Part shown: positions 49,414-57,223 of the stretch, piece after piece
Layout: the number at the start of each line of letters is the position of its first letter
Position numbering within the stretch: position 1 is the first letter of the stretch
Source of the DNA: Actinomycetes bacterium
GTDB lineage: Bacteria > Actinomycetota > Acidimicrobiia > Acidimicrobiales > RAAP-2
Length of the DNA: 57,223 nucleotides
Direction of reading: 5' to 3'
Assembly (NCBI GenBank): GCA_021810205.1
Contig: JAJZJC010000006.1
Span: 1 to 57,223, forward strand
Made by a program: the position numbers and the translations under genes
The notes under the pieces: model-generated
Database searches by the model: none
The model's input: the letters and a program-made list of their open reading frames with translations, nothing else
Told to the model about the DNA's origin: nothing

Positions 49414-50961
49414 TCAGAGGAGCCAGGACCAACGCTCCCTGGTGATGGCCTTCTCCTCGGGATCGGGACCGATGGGGTCGGGGAAGCGTTCTCGCCACTC
49501 CCACGGGCGGGTGGCGTCGATCACCACCCGGGAGTTGAAGCCCTTCTTGCCCGGCTCGATCGCGGGGTCGAGCGGGCCGCTCCACGCCCGGTGGATCATC
49601 TCGAAGTCGCGCTCCGGATCGGCCCGGGTGCAGATGGCCCAGATCACCTCGTTGAGGTCGGCCACGTCCACGTCCTCGTCGACTACTACGACGATCCGTC
49701 CGAGGTACGCCCCGGCGCGGCAGGAGGCGGCGACGTGCCCGGCTTGGACCGCGTGCCCGGGATAGCGCTGGCGGATGGCCACCACGTTGAAGAGACGACA
49801 ACCGCCGACGCCGTGGCACCAGGCGGCCGTGACGTCGGGCACGCCGGCCCGGCGCAACTCTCGGCGGAGGTTGGCGCTGCGTAGGTACTGGCGAAAGCGG
49901 TGCGCCTCGAAGGGCGGTTTCTCAGGTGGCACCCCGAGGATGATGGGGTCCCGGCGCCGGTAGACGTGCTGAACCTCGAAGACCGGTACGTCCTGCGCAC
50001 CGGTGGCGTAGTAGCCGGTCCACTCGCCGAAAGGACCCTCGAGCCGCAGCTGATCAGGGTGGAGCACACCCTCGAGGGCGATCTCGGCCCGAGCCGGGAT
50101 CGGGAGCCCGGTGGCGCGCCCAGGGATGCAGTCGATCGGCCGCCCGCGCATGCCGCCCGCCCACTCGAGCTCGTTCACCCCCGGGGCCATCTCGAGACAG
50201 CTCCCCACGAAGAGGAGCGGGTCCATACCGCACACGACGACCGCCGGAAGCGGCTCGCCGCGCTCGAACGCCTTGTCGCGGTGTATGCGACCGTGCTTGC
50301 CCGGCGAGATGTAGAGCCCGGTGTGGTTGCGGTCGTGCACCATCACCCGGTACGTGCCGACGTTGACCCAGTCCGAGTCGGGATCCCGAGTGATCACGCA
50401 GTCGCCGGTGCCGAGATAGCGGCCACCGTCTTGGGGATGCCACAACGGCACGGGGAACCGAAGGAGGTCCACCTCGTCGCCCGACGCAACCACCTCGGTC
50501 ACGGGGGCGGTGTCCGGGCTGTCCTCGACCATCACCACCGGGAGCGGCTCGACGGTGTCCATCTTGTGCTCCCACACGTCCATGAGGTCTCGGACGGAGA
50601 TGTCCGCGGGCAGCCCGAGCGTCACCGCCAGGCGGCGCCGTTCGCCCTGGGCGTTGACCAGGATGCGCCAGCCACGACCGAAGCCCTCGAAGTCGTCGAA
50701 CAGGACGGCCGGTGCCCCGTCAGTGTGCTGGAGCATCTCGGTGATCCGCCCCACGTCCCCGTCGAGATCCACGCCCTCGAGCACCCTCAGCTCACCAAGG
50801 GCGTCGACCATCGCCAGCCAGTCCCGCAGGTCCTCGTGCGACGTGCCCTCACGCACCGCCTCGATGTCGACCGGCACCGCCAGCCCGAGGTCGCCGAGCG
50901 AGCCGACCCGGACGCCGGACAGCCCCAGGTGCTCGGGCACTGCGGCGGGATCGGTGATCAC
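49414..50961 (-). CDS. UbiD-family decarboxylase (copy 2)
   Basis: APAVLFDDFEGFGRGWRILVNAQG..., WHPQDGGRYLGTGDCVITRDPDSDWVNVGTYRVMVHDRNHTGLYISPGKHGRIH, EGPFGEWTGYY. GTG start overlaps upstream stop (GTGA). Confidence 0.95.
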   Translation of the reverse strand: MITDPAAVPEHLGLSGVRVGSLGDLGLAVPVDIEAVREGTSHEDLRDWLAMVDALGELRVLEGVDLDGDVGRITEMLQHTDGAPAVLFDDFEGFGRGWRILVNAQGERRRLAVTLGLPADISVRDLMDVWEHKMDTVEPLPVVMVEDSPDTAPVTEVVASGDEVDLLRFPVPLWHPQDGGRYLGTGDCVITRDPDSDWVNVGTYRVMVHDRNHTGLYISPGKHGRIHRDKAFERGEPLPAVVVCGMDPLLFVGSCLEMAPGVNELEWAGGMRGRPIDCIPGRATGLPIPARAEIALEGVLHPDQLRLEGPFGEWTGYYATGAQDVPVFEVQHVYRRRDPIILGVPPEKPPFEAHRFRQYLRSANLRRELRRAGVPDVTAAWCHGVGGCRLFNVVAIRQRYPGHAVQAGHVAASCRAGAYLGRIVVVVDEDVDVADLNEVIWAICTRADPERDFEMIHRAWSGPLDPAIEPGKKGFNSRVVIDATRPWEWRERFPDPIGPDPEEKAITRERWSWLL

Positions 50962-51764
50962 GCCCGGCTCCCGTTGTTCCCGTCGGCACCGGGACTTCCG
51001 ACCGCCCCGACCCCGCCGGCGGCAGTGGCGGTAGCCGCCGCGGGGCGCGGTGCCTCGAGCCACGCGGTGGAGACCGAACCGGTTGCCACGGCGACCGAGG
51101 TTGCATACCGCCACACCTTGCGTGCATGGCGTCGGCGGTCGAAGGTGGCGAGGAACCGCTCGCACTCGTAGCGGCGAAGCGGGACGACCGTCCCGAGGGT
51201 CATTGCGCGAGCGAGCGTGTCGGCGTTCTCGACGAAGTGGACCACGTCGGTGAAGAGGGCGGGCACGTCCTCTGCCACCACCACCTCACCGTGGGAGCGC
51301 AGGAGTGCCGCATGCGCCGAGCCCAAGGTGACGGCCAGCTCAGCCCCCTGCTCGTACGTAGAGATGTGCGAAGGGTCGGGATGCACGGGCACTCCCGCCG
51401 CCCACCTGCTGGCGTGGTTCTTGACCGGCACGATGGCGGCACCCTCGACCATGCTGAAGACCGTCGTGGGGTCGTGGTGGAAGTGCGCAACCGCAGCGAC
51501 ATCGGGCCGGGCCAAGTACACGCCGGTATGGATCGCGAGCTCGGACGGTGGTCGGCCCTCGCCCTCGATCACGGTGCCGTCGAAACGCACACGCAAGACG
51601 GTCTCTGGGCGGAGCCCAGCTCGGGGCTCGTCGACCGGCTGGACGAGCAACTCGTCCGAGACGCCCGGGACACGGGTGCTCAGATGGCCGCTGTAGTTCA
51701 GGATCGACGCATCGACCAACATGCGCGTGGCGACTGCCAGCTCTCGTCGCAGCTCCTCCAGCAC
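50958..51764 (-). CDS. Class II aldolase/adducin-family protein
   Basis: LEELRRELAVATRMLVDASILNYSGHLSTRVPG...PSELAIHTGVYLARPDVAAVAHFHHDPTTVFSM...LLRSHGEVVVAED. GTG 51764 with AGGAGG upstream. Confidence 0.88.
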   Translation of the reverse strand: MLEELRRELAVATRMLVDASILNYSGHLSTRVPGVSDELLVQPVDEPRAGLRPETVLRVRFDGTVIEGEGRPPSELAIHTGVYLARPDVAAVAHFHHDPTTVFSMVEGAAIVPVKNHASRWAAGVPVHPDPSHISTYEQGAELAVTLGSAHAALLRSHGEVVVAEDVPALFTDVVHFVENADTLARAMTLGTVVPLRRYECERFLATFDRRRHARKVWRYATSVAVATGSVSTAWLEAPRPAAATATAAGGVGAVGSPGADGNNGSRA

Positions 51765-51814
51765 ATGACCTCCTCGGAACGGCCGGCGGGTCATCCCCGC
51801 CGGGGTCGGCTCGA

Positions 51815-52807
51815 TCAGACCTTGTAATGGTCCAGGACCTGGGGGGCGAAGAGCTCCTCGGGCTCGAGGCGCCGGGCCGCGACCCCTTGCTCGTGCGCCC
51901 ATCGGGTGAACGCCTCGAGCGTGGTCCGGTTGGGCTCGACACCGTAGGGCCAGGGGTCGGGGCTGATGAGCCGGCGCATGTCCGCCACCATCTCGGGGAT
52001 CCACGGCAGGGGTACCCGGCTGGCCGTCATCTCCGACAGGCGCGCAACGCTCCGGCGTTTGGCCTCTTCGAACGCCGTGAGGAGGTTGGCCGCCACCCAG
52101 GGCGCCGATTCGAGCACGTCAGCTCGAATGACCGTGATGTGCATGATCGGGAAGACGCCGGTGCGCTCGACGTACTCGCGCTCGATCGGTCGGTAGTCGG
52201 GAAACAGCCGGACGATGCCTGCCTCGCCCCGCTCGAAGCTCTCGGGTGGATGGGCGGACAGCACGGCGTCGAGATCTCCCGCATGCAGCATGTCGTCGAG
52301 GCACCGGTCCGGTACCGGGGTGAGCGAGATGCCCTCGGGCAGGCTGAGGGTCACCTTCTCGGCCCGCCCAGGAGTGTTGACGCCCGCTTGGAACCACTGC
52401 ACGTCCCGCAGATCGATCCCCCACTCGTACTGGAGAAGCGCCCGGGAGTAGACCGACGCCGTCTGCGCCCACTCGGGCACGCCGATGCGCGCACCAGCGA
52501 GCTCCTTCGGGGTCGTCGGTCCGTCGGTCCGCACGTAGATCGACGAGTGTCGGCACACCCGCGACGGGAAAACCGGGATGGCGACGAGGCTGGTGTCACC
52601 ACCCGCCCGCAGCGCCACGTACTTGGCAAAGGAAAGCTCGGACACGTGCCACTCGCGGTAACGGAGGAAACGGAAGAAGATCTCCTCCACCGGGAGCCGG
52701 AGGACGGTGAGGTCGACGCCTTCGACCGGCACCTCCCCCGTCTCGATGTCGAGCACGTGGTCGTAGCCGCTCATGGCCAGCGTCAGCGGGATCTTCGATG
52801 CCGTCAT
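51815..52807 (-). CDS. 4,5-dihydroxyphthalate decarboxylase (Pht5)-like protein
   Basis: LTLAMSGYDHVLDIETGEVPVEGVDLTVLRLPVEEIFFRFLRYREWHVSELSFAKYVAL...AIPVFPSRVCRHSSIYVR...GVPEWAQTASVYSRALLQYEWGI. ATGA overlap with upstream gene. Confidence 0.88.
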   Translation of the reverse strand: MTASKIPLTLAMSGYDHVLDIETGEVPVEGVDLTVLRLPVEEIFFRFLRYREWHVSELSFAKYVALRAGGDTSLVAIPVFPSRVCRHSSIYVRTDGPTTPKELAGARIGVPEWAQTASVYSRALLQYEWGIDLRDVQWFQAGVNTPGRAEKVTLSLPEGISLTPVPDRCLDDMLHAGDLDAVLSAHPPESFERGEAGIVRLFPDYRPIEREYVERTGVFPIMHITVIRADVLESAPWVAANLLTAFEEAKRRSVARLSEMTASRVPLPWIPEMVADMRRLISPDPWPYGVEPNRTTLEAFTRWAHEQGVAARRLEPEELFAPQVLDHYKV

Positions 52808-53706
52808 GTCAGCAGTCCAGCGCGAACGAGCACGCCGTCGAGGCGAGACTCGAGCTCCGGCGTGGCGGGGGCCATCGGCAATCGGTGCTCGTTGCTCTTC
52901 AGCACGCCCATCCGCCGCAGCATGTACTTGACCGGGATGGGGTTGGTGTCGAAGAAGACGGCCTTGTTGAGCTCCCACAGCTCGACGTGGATCTTTCTTG
53001 CCTCGGCCAGGTCGCCAACGTCGACAGCACGCCACAGGGCGGCCACTCGGTCCGGGACGAGGTTGCCGACGGCATTCATGAGTCCGCACGCTCCCACCGC
53101 CAGCATCGGCAAGCTCAGCTCCTCCAGGCCGACGAAGACCCGGAAGTCCGGCCCGACGCGTTGGAGCACTTCGGTGACCAAGCCGAGGTCGGTCGCGGCG
53201 TGCTTCATCCCCACCAGGTTGTCCGCCCGCCGGGCAATCGCCTCGATGGTCCCTACCTCGAGCGTCACGGCTGCCCGTCCAGGGATGTGGTAGATGAGAA
53301 CCGGCACGTCGACAGCGCCGGCCACCTGGGAGAAGTACTCTTCGAGCCCCCGTTGCGGCGGCCGGGCGTAGTACGGGGTCACCACCAGGACCGCGTCGGC
53401 GCCGGCGTCGACGGCCCGTCGCGACAGCTCGAGGGTGGCGCCCAGCGACTCGGTGCCCGTGGCGGCCACGACCGGGACTCGACCTGCAGCAGCCGTCACC
53501 GCGGCGCGCACCAGCTCCGCCCGCTCGTCGACCGTGAGCATGCTCGGCTCGCCGCTCGTGCCCGTGACCACCACGCCCTGCGAGCCGTTTGCTGCCTGAC
53601 GGTCAACGATCGCCTCGTAGGTGGCCAGGTCGACCGCACCGTCTGTGAAGGGCGTGACCACCGGCGTGTAGGAGCCGACCAGCGCGCCCGGCGCGAGGTG
53701 CTGCAC
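52804..53706 (-). CDS. DapA/NAL-superfamily class I lyase (DHDPS-like)
   Basis: GALVGSYTPVVTPFTDGAVDLATYEAIVDRQAANGSQGVVVTGTSGEPSMLTVDERAELV...VVTPYYARPP...VLIYHIPGRAAV...GMKHAATDLG (Schiff-base Lys). GTG start overlaps upstream stop. Confidence 0.93.
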   Translation of the reverse strand: MQHLAPGALVGSYTPVVTPFTDGAVDLATYEAIVDRQAANGSQGVVVTGTSGEPSMLTVDERAELVRAAVTAAAGRVPVVAATGTESLGATLELSRRAVDAGADAVLVVTPYYARPPQRGLEEYFSQVAGAVDVPVLIYHIPGRAAVTLEVGTIEAIARRADNLVGMKHAATDLGLVTEVLQRVGPDFRVFVGLEELSLPMLAVGACGLMNAVGNLVPDRVAALWRAVDVGDLAEARKIHVELWELNKAVFFDTNPIPVKYMLRRMGVLKSNEHRLPMAPATPELESRLDGVLVRAGLLT

Positions 53707-54869
53707 TACTCGCCATCCCTGTTCGTCTCGAAACCGCGCTGGGACCCAAGGAGACGCGGCGGGTTCTTCAGGTCCTCCTGCCACATGAGCGAGTCGTTGG
53801 AGATGTGGAACGGGCTGTCCTGGATGGTCAGCTCGTACACCGGCTCGTCGTTGGAGGCGTGATTGTGGATCGACCAGCCGGGTGCCGTGAGCATGAGGTC
53901 GCCCGCACCCCACTCGTAGCGCCGACCCGCCACCCGGCTCCAGCCGCTACCGGCAAAGAAGTAGTTGATCGCCGCCGACGCGTGCCGGTGCGGGCGGTCG
54001 ACGATGCCCGGCGGCCGGATGGTGATGGTGGCGAAGAAGCTGTTGGTCGTCCCATTGGCCCGCCCGGTCGCCGGGTTGTAGAGGAGGTACAGACGCCGGC
54101 CGCGGTACTTGGGGCCGAGGGCGGTCAGCTTGTCCAGCTCGCGCTTCACCTCGGCCCACGGCCAGTGGATCGGGTGCTGTTCGATCACCTCGGGGTTTAT
54201 GAGCCGCTCGTAGGACATGAGCAGCGGTCCACCCTCGCGCATGGCAAAGACGTGGGCGATGGGGTGCTCGCCAATGTCATCGGAGCCCTGGTTCCATCCA
54301 GCCGGCTCCTCGGGCGGGTGCTCATCGACGAAATGCACCCGGATCTTTTCGAGCACTGGGGCGTTCGAGTACACGAGCCGCACGTGGCGTTCGGAGGTGT
54401 CGTTCTCGTGGAAGTACGTGGTGAGCGAGGGCATGCACCAGACGTCGTACTGCTGGAAAGAGATCTTCTCGCCCCCGACGGCAGTGAAGCCAGCTCCCTC
54501 GATGCAAAAACCAACCTGTGACGAGTTGTGCCGAACCGGTGACGTCCGCTCCCCCGGAAGGAGCACCTCGAGGCTCACCCGGATCCCGGGTGCCAGCCCG
54601 AGCCCGGGCTCGTCAGAGAGCGGGTGAACGATCCATGATGCCCGCCGTCCGTCAGCCGGACGCGGGAGCGACGACAGCCGCTCGACCTCCTGGGCGATCT
54701 CCGCCTTTCGGATGATGACCGGTGGCCACGCCCCCTCCTCGACCGCCGGGTAGCTGACGTTCGAGCGGTCGACGAACCGGGCGCGCAGTGGCACCGGGTT
54801 GCCGTCGCCCTCCTGCCCACCGGCGGCGGCCGCATCGTCGGCTACCTGATGCCGCAGCTGATCCGTCAT
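53706..54869 (-). CDS. Bicupin dioxygenase (gentisate/salicylate 1,2-dioxygenase-like)
   Basis: PVRHNSSQVGFCIEGAGFTAVGGEKISFQQYDVWCMPSLTTYFHEN...; DRPHRHASAAINYFFAGSGWSRVAGRRYEWGAGDLMLTAPGWSIHNHAS. Confidence 0.82.
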   Translation of the reverse strand: MTDQLRHQVADDAAAAGGQEGDGNPVPLRARFVDRSNVSYPAVEEGAWPPVIIRKAEIAQEVERLSSLPRPADGRRASWIVHPLSDEPGLGLAPGIRVSLEVLLPGERTSPVRHNSSQVGFCIEGAGFTAVGGEKISFQQYDVWCMPSLTTYFHENDTSERHVRLVYSNAPVLEKIRVHFVDEHPPEEPAGWNQGSDDIGEHPIAHVFAMREGGPLLMSYERLINPEVIEQHPIHWPWAEVKRELDKLTALGPKYRGRRLYLLYNPATGRANGTTNSFFATITIRPPGIVDRPHRHASAAINYFFAGSGWSRVAGRRYEWGAGDLMLTAPGWSIHNHASNDEPVYELTIQDSPFHISNDSLMWQEDLKNPPRLLGSQRGFETNRDGE

Positions 54870-54917
54870 GCTCTCATCGGCCCTTCTCCTTGTTCGTTCC
54901 TGGGTTCGTTCCTGGTT

Positions 54918-54965
54918 CTTGCGCACCGTGGCGGTCTTGCGCACCGTGGCGGTCTTGCGCACGCC
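54918..54965. repeat. 18-bp tandem repeat (CTTGCGCACCGTGGCGGT), about 2.7 copies
   Basis: Direct reading between OCD-like and bicupin genes. Confidence 0.85.
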
Positions 54966-54992
54966 AACGCCGGGGGTCCCGCTGCTTCACGT

Positions 54993-55997
54993 TCACGGCG
55001 TCGGCTGCACCGGTCGCAACGCGACCGGTGCGCGGCCTCGGCGGGGCACGCTGGCCGACGGCGATCTGCCTTCCAAGCGCTCGAGGACGGCGAGCGCGAG
55101 CGCGACGTCCTCGATCCCCGAACCCATCCCTTTGAACAGGGTCACGTCGCCGGGTCGTCGACCTCCGAGACCCTCGCTCACCACCTGACCCAGGGTGCGC
55201 ACGGAAGCCCACGATGCGTCGTCGTCGCCGTAGTGCTCGCGCAGCTCGCTCGACAAGGCGCGGACCTGGGGAAGGCTGTCGGTGACCACGGCGGCACATC
55301 GGCCGAGGATCGCCGACTCGAGCTCTCGGCGCCGAAGGTCGATGGCGCCGACGGCGTTGACGTGCATTCCAGGCTCGACCATCGCCTCCGTCAGGACCGG
55401 CTCGGTCGCCCGGGTGACGAGGGTGACCACGTCGGCACCGCCGACGGCTTCCTCAGCGGACCCCGTCGGATGGCAGGCGAGGCCGAGCTCGTTCTCCACC
55501 CGCCGTGCGAGATCTTCGCGGTGCGCGGGCGTGGGGCTGTAGGCGCGCACCTCTCGCAGCGCCCGCACCTGCGCGACGGCCGCCACCTGGGGCAGCGCCT
55601 GCCTTCCGGTGCCGACCACGGCCATCACGGAGGCGTCAGCGCGAGCCAGCAGGTCGGTGGCGAGGGCGGCAGTTCCCGAGGTGCGCAGCTGTCCGAGCGC
55701 GAACGCCTCGATGACCGCGGTCACCGCTCCATTGCGCACGTCGAAGAGGACGAGGACCGGGTCGGCACCGCCCGGGGTATGGGTCCACACTTTGGTCCCG
55801 GCGTAGCCGGCAGCCGGAAATGCAGCCCCAAGAGCGTGCAGGGTGGCGTGGTTGCCATAGCCGAGGAGGGTCTTGTCCAGTGCGGTGGCGGTGCCGGCGC
55901 CTTCCTGGGCGAAGCCGGCGCGCAGGGCCTCGAGGGCGACGCCGGGATCGAGGACCGAGACGACGTCATGCTCCGAGATCCACTGCGTCACGTCCAT
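54993..55997 (-). CDS. Ornithine cyclodeaminase/mu-crystallin family protein
   Basis: GYGNHATLHALGAAFPAAGYAGTKVWTHTPGGADPVLVLFDVRNGAVTAVIEAFALGQLRTSGTAALATDLLARADASVMAVVGTGRQA. Confidence 0.92.
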   Translation of the reverse strand: MDVTQWISEHDVVSVLDPGVALEALRAGFAQEGAGTATALDKTLLGYGNHATLHALGAAFPAAGYAGTKVWTHTPGGADPVLVLFDVRNGAVTAVIEAFALGQLRTSGTAALATDLLARADASVMAVVGTGRQALPQVAAVAQVRALREVRAYSPTPAHREDLARRVENELGLACHPTGSAEEAVGGADVVTLVTRATEPVLTEAMVEPGMHVNAVGAIDLRRRELESAILGRCAAVVTDSLPQVRALSSELREHYGDDDASWASVRTLGQVVSEGLGGRRPGDVTLFKGMGSGIEDVALALAVLERLEGRSPSASVPRRGRAPVALRPVQPTP

Positions 55998-56052
55998 GGG
56001 CGGTCCTCCCTGTCCGTCGGTCCATGCTGCTCAGCACGGGAGGGCGACGAAC

Positions 56053-56065
56053 AGAAACAGTTTCT
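56053..56065. promoter_or_regulatory. Perfect palindrome AGAAACAGTTTCT, candidate IclR operator
   Basis: Read directly; lies just downstream of the candidate -10 on the minus strand. Confidence 0.55.
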
Positions 56066-56073
56066 TCGCAATC

Positions 56074-56102
56074 AGGCTACGAGTTGTCCCTTCGCGTGTC
56101 AA
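56074..56102 (-). promoter_or_regulatory. Candidate promoter TTGACA - 17 bp - TAGCCT for the catabolic cluster
   Basis: Minus strand: TTGACA CGCGAAGGGACAACTCG TAGCCT. Confidence 0.5.
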
Positions 56103-56161
56103 GCTTGCATTCGGAGCAACGGGCGGTGATCAGCGACGCAAAGGGGAACGCGACCAGACCA

Positions 56162-56956
56162 TCAGGGAACCAGCGCCTCGACCGAAGCCCGGACGTCGAG
56201 AAGGTGGGCCACCAGGTCGTCCCATGGCTCCTTTGGTGCGCGCACCAGCGGCATGGAGACGCTGATGGACACCACTGGCCGCCCGTCCCGCTGACGCACC
56301 GCGGCGCTGACCGACCCCACTCCCGGCTCGCTCTCCCCCAAGTTGCGGGCGTAACCGGTGCGCCGCACTTCTTGGAGCTCGCTCATGAGCGCAGCGCGCG
56401 AGGTGATGGACTGGTCGGTCAGGGCCGGGAGCTTCGGCGACGGGTAGAGGCCGCGCAGGAAGTCGTCGCTCTCGCAAGCCAGCCAGGCCTTCCCGATCGA
56501 CGTGCAGTGCGCCCACATCCGAGTGCCCACGCGCGAGGCGACACGTAGGGCGTTCGGGCTCTCGGCACAGGCGATGAAGAGCATCTCATTGCCCTGGAGA
56601 ATGGCTGCGTGGGCCGTCTCCCCCGTCTCGTCCCGCAACCGCTCGAGGAACAGGAGAACGAGATTGCGCACCTCCATTCCCCGGACGGCCAACAGCCCGA
56701 CCCGCAGCAGCGCCGGACCGGCCCGGTACACCTTGCTCTCGGGGTCCTGCACCACGAAGTCGTGGTGGACGAGCATGGCGAGCAGTCGGTGGGCCGTGGA
56801 GACCGCCGTCCCCAGGCTCGACGCCGCCTCCGAGACGCGGATCTGCTTTCGCTCGGTGACCATGAGCAGGAGGCGAAGTACGTTATCGACGGACTCGATG
56901 GGGTAGCCCGGCGATCGTGGCGCCACCGCACCGTCCGCCCGTCCACTGCTCGCCAT
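56162..56956 (-). CDS. IclR-family transcriptional regulator
   Basis: SVDNVLRLLLMVTERKQIRVSEAASSLGTAVSTAHRLLAMLVHHDFVVQDPESKVYRAGPALLRVG...HAAILQGNEMLFIACAESPNALRVASRVGTRMWAHCTSIGKAWLA. Confidence 0.95.
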   Translation of the reverse strand: MASSGRADGAVAPRSPGYPIESVDNVLRLLLMVTERKQIRVSEAASSLGTAVSTAHRLLAMLVHHDFVVQDPESKVYRAGPALLRVGLLAVRGMEVRNLVLLFLERLRDETGETAHAAILQGNEMLFIACAESPNALRVASRVGTRMWAHCTSIGKAWLACESDDFLRGLYPSPKLPALTDQSITSRAALMSELQEVRRTGYARNLGESEPGVGSVSAAVRQRDGRPVVSISVSMPLVRAPKEPWDDLVAHLLDVRASVEALVP

Positions 56957-57115
56957 CGGCTCATCGTAGCCAATACCTGGTGAGACACCGTTCGACGGGT
57001 GACTCGCTCGGGCGGCTGACAGGCGGCCATACCCCGCGAGCAGCCGAGCAGGCACTCCGTGAGCAGCTCCTCATCATGGAAACTTCTTCCGCTGCTCCTG
57101 CGGGAGGCCTCTCAG

Positions 57116-57190
57116 TCGTTCCAGTCGTTGTCCCAGTCGTTGTCGTTGGCCCCGGTCGTTGTCGTTGGCCCCGGTCGTTGTCGTTGGCCC
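57116..57190. repeat. 18-bp tandem repeat (GGTCGTTGTCGTTGGCCCC-like), several imperfect copies
   Basis: Direct reading near the right edge. Confidence 0.8.
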
Positions 57191-57223
57191 TGTCCATCGC
57201 GATGCCGAAGGGGATCCCCCTCT

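Noticed and set aside
47646-53293. Long plus-strand ORFs (599, 423, 581 aa) across the UbiD cluster
   Set aside because: Shadow ORFs opposite the two UbiDs, aldolase and Pht5-like genes; no domain-like motifs.

Overview
High-GC, actinobacterial-type window (Acidimicrobiia-like feel, not verifiable here) of 57.2 kb. It holds about 47 supportable protein genes; I saw no rRNA, tRNA, CRISPR array, transposase or phage module. Main blocks: (i) 1-6.7 kb, minus strand: multi-HAMP signalling protein, monomeric NADP-isocitrate dehydrogenase, a KaiC-like double-RecA ATPase, and translationally coupled to it a PP2C/SpoIIE phosphatase whose C-terminus is a KaiB-like domain; (ii) 7-13.2 kb: fused LigB+LigA (gallate dioxygenase-like) enzyme, MerR, MFS, NarL-type two-component pair; (iii) 13.6-18.6 kb: NapH/NosR-like polyferredoxin, a ferredoxin/GltD-like/flavodoxin triple-fusion oxidoreductase and an IscR-like Rrf2 regulator with a C-terminal extension; (iv) 21-25.6 kb: metF-metH with a Cys-containing mini-ORF upstream; (v) 28-39 kb: two duplicated DEAD-box helicases sharing a 5' leader that can fold over the RBS, group 2 sigma factor, small unknown proteins, cold-shock protein, PRC-barrel, two GAF-ANTAR proteins, fatty-acid desaturase (a possible cold-response island); (vi) 47.8-57 kb: an apparently undescribed catabolic cluster (two UbiDs, class II aldolase, Pht5-like decarboxylase, DapA-like lyase, bicupin dioxygenase, ornithine-cyclodeaminase-like protein, IclR) with a promoter and palindromic operator candidate readable in the sequence. 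Short 9-18 bp tandem repeats recur at gene ends and in intergenic gaps throughout. The findings I rank highest are the phosphatase-KaiB/KaiC pair, the duplicated RBS-masking leader, the triple-fusion electron-transfer module and the UbiD/bicupin cluster. All family calls are from motif reading by eye; no database search was run.
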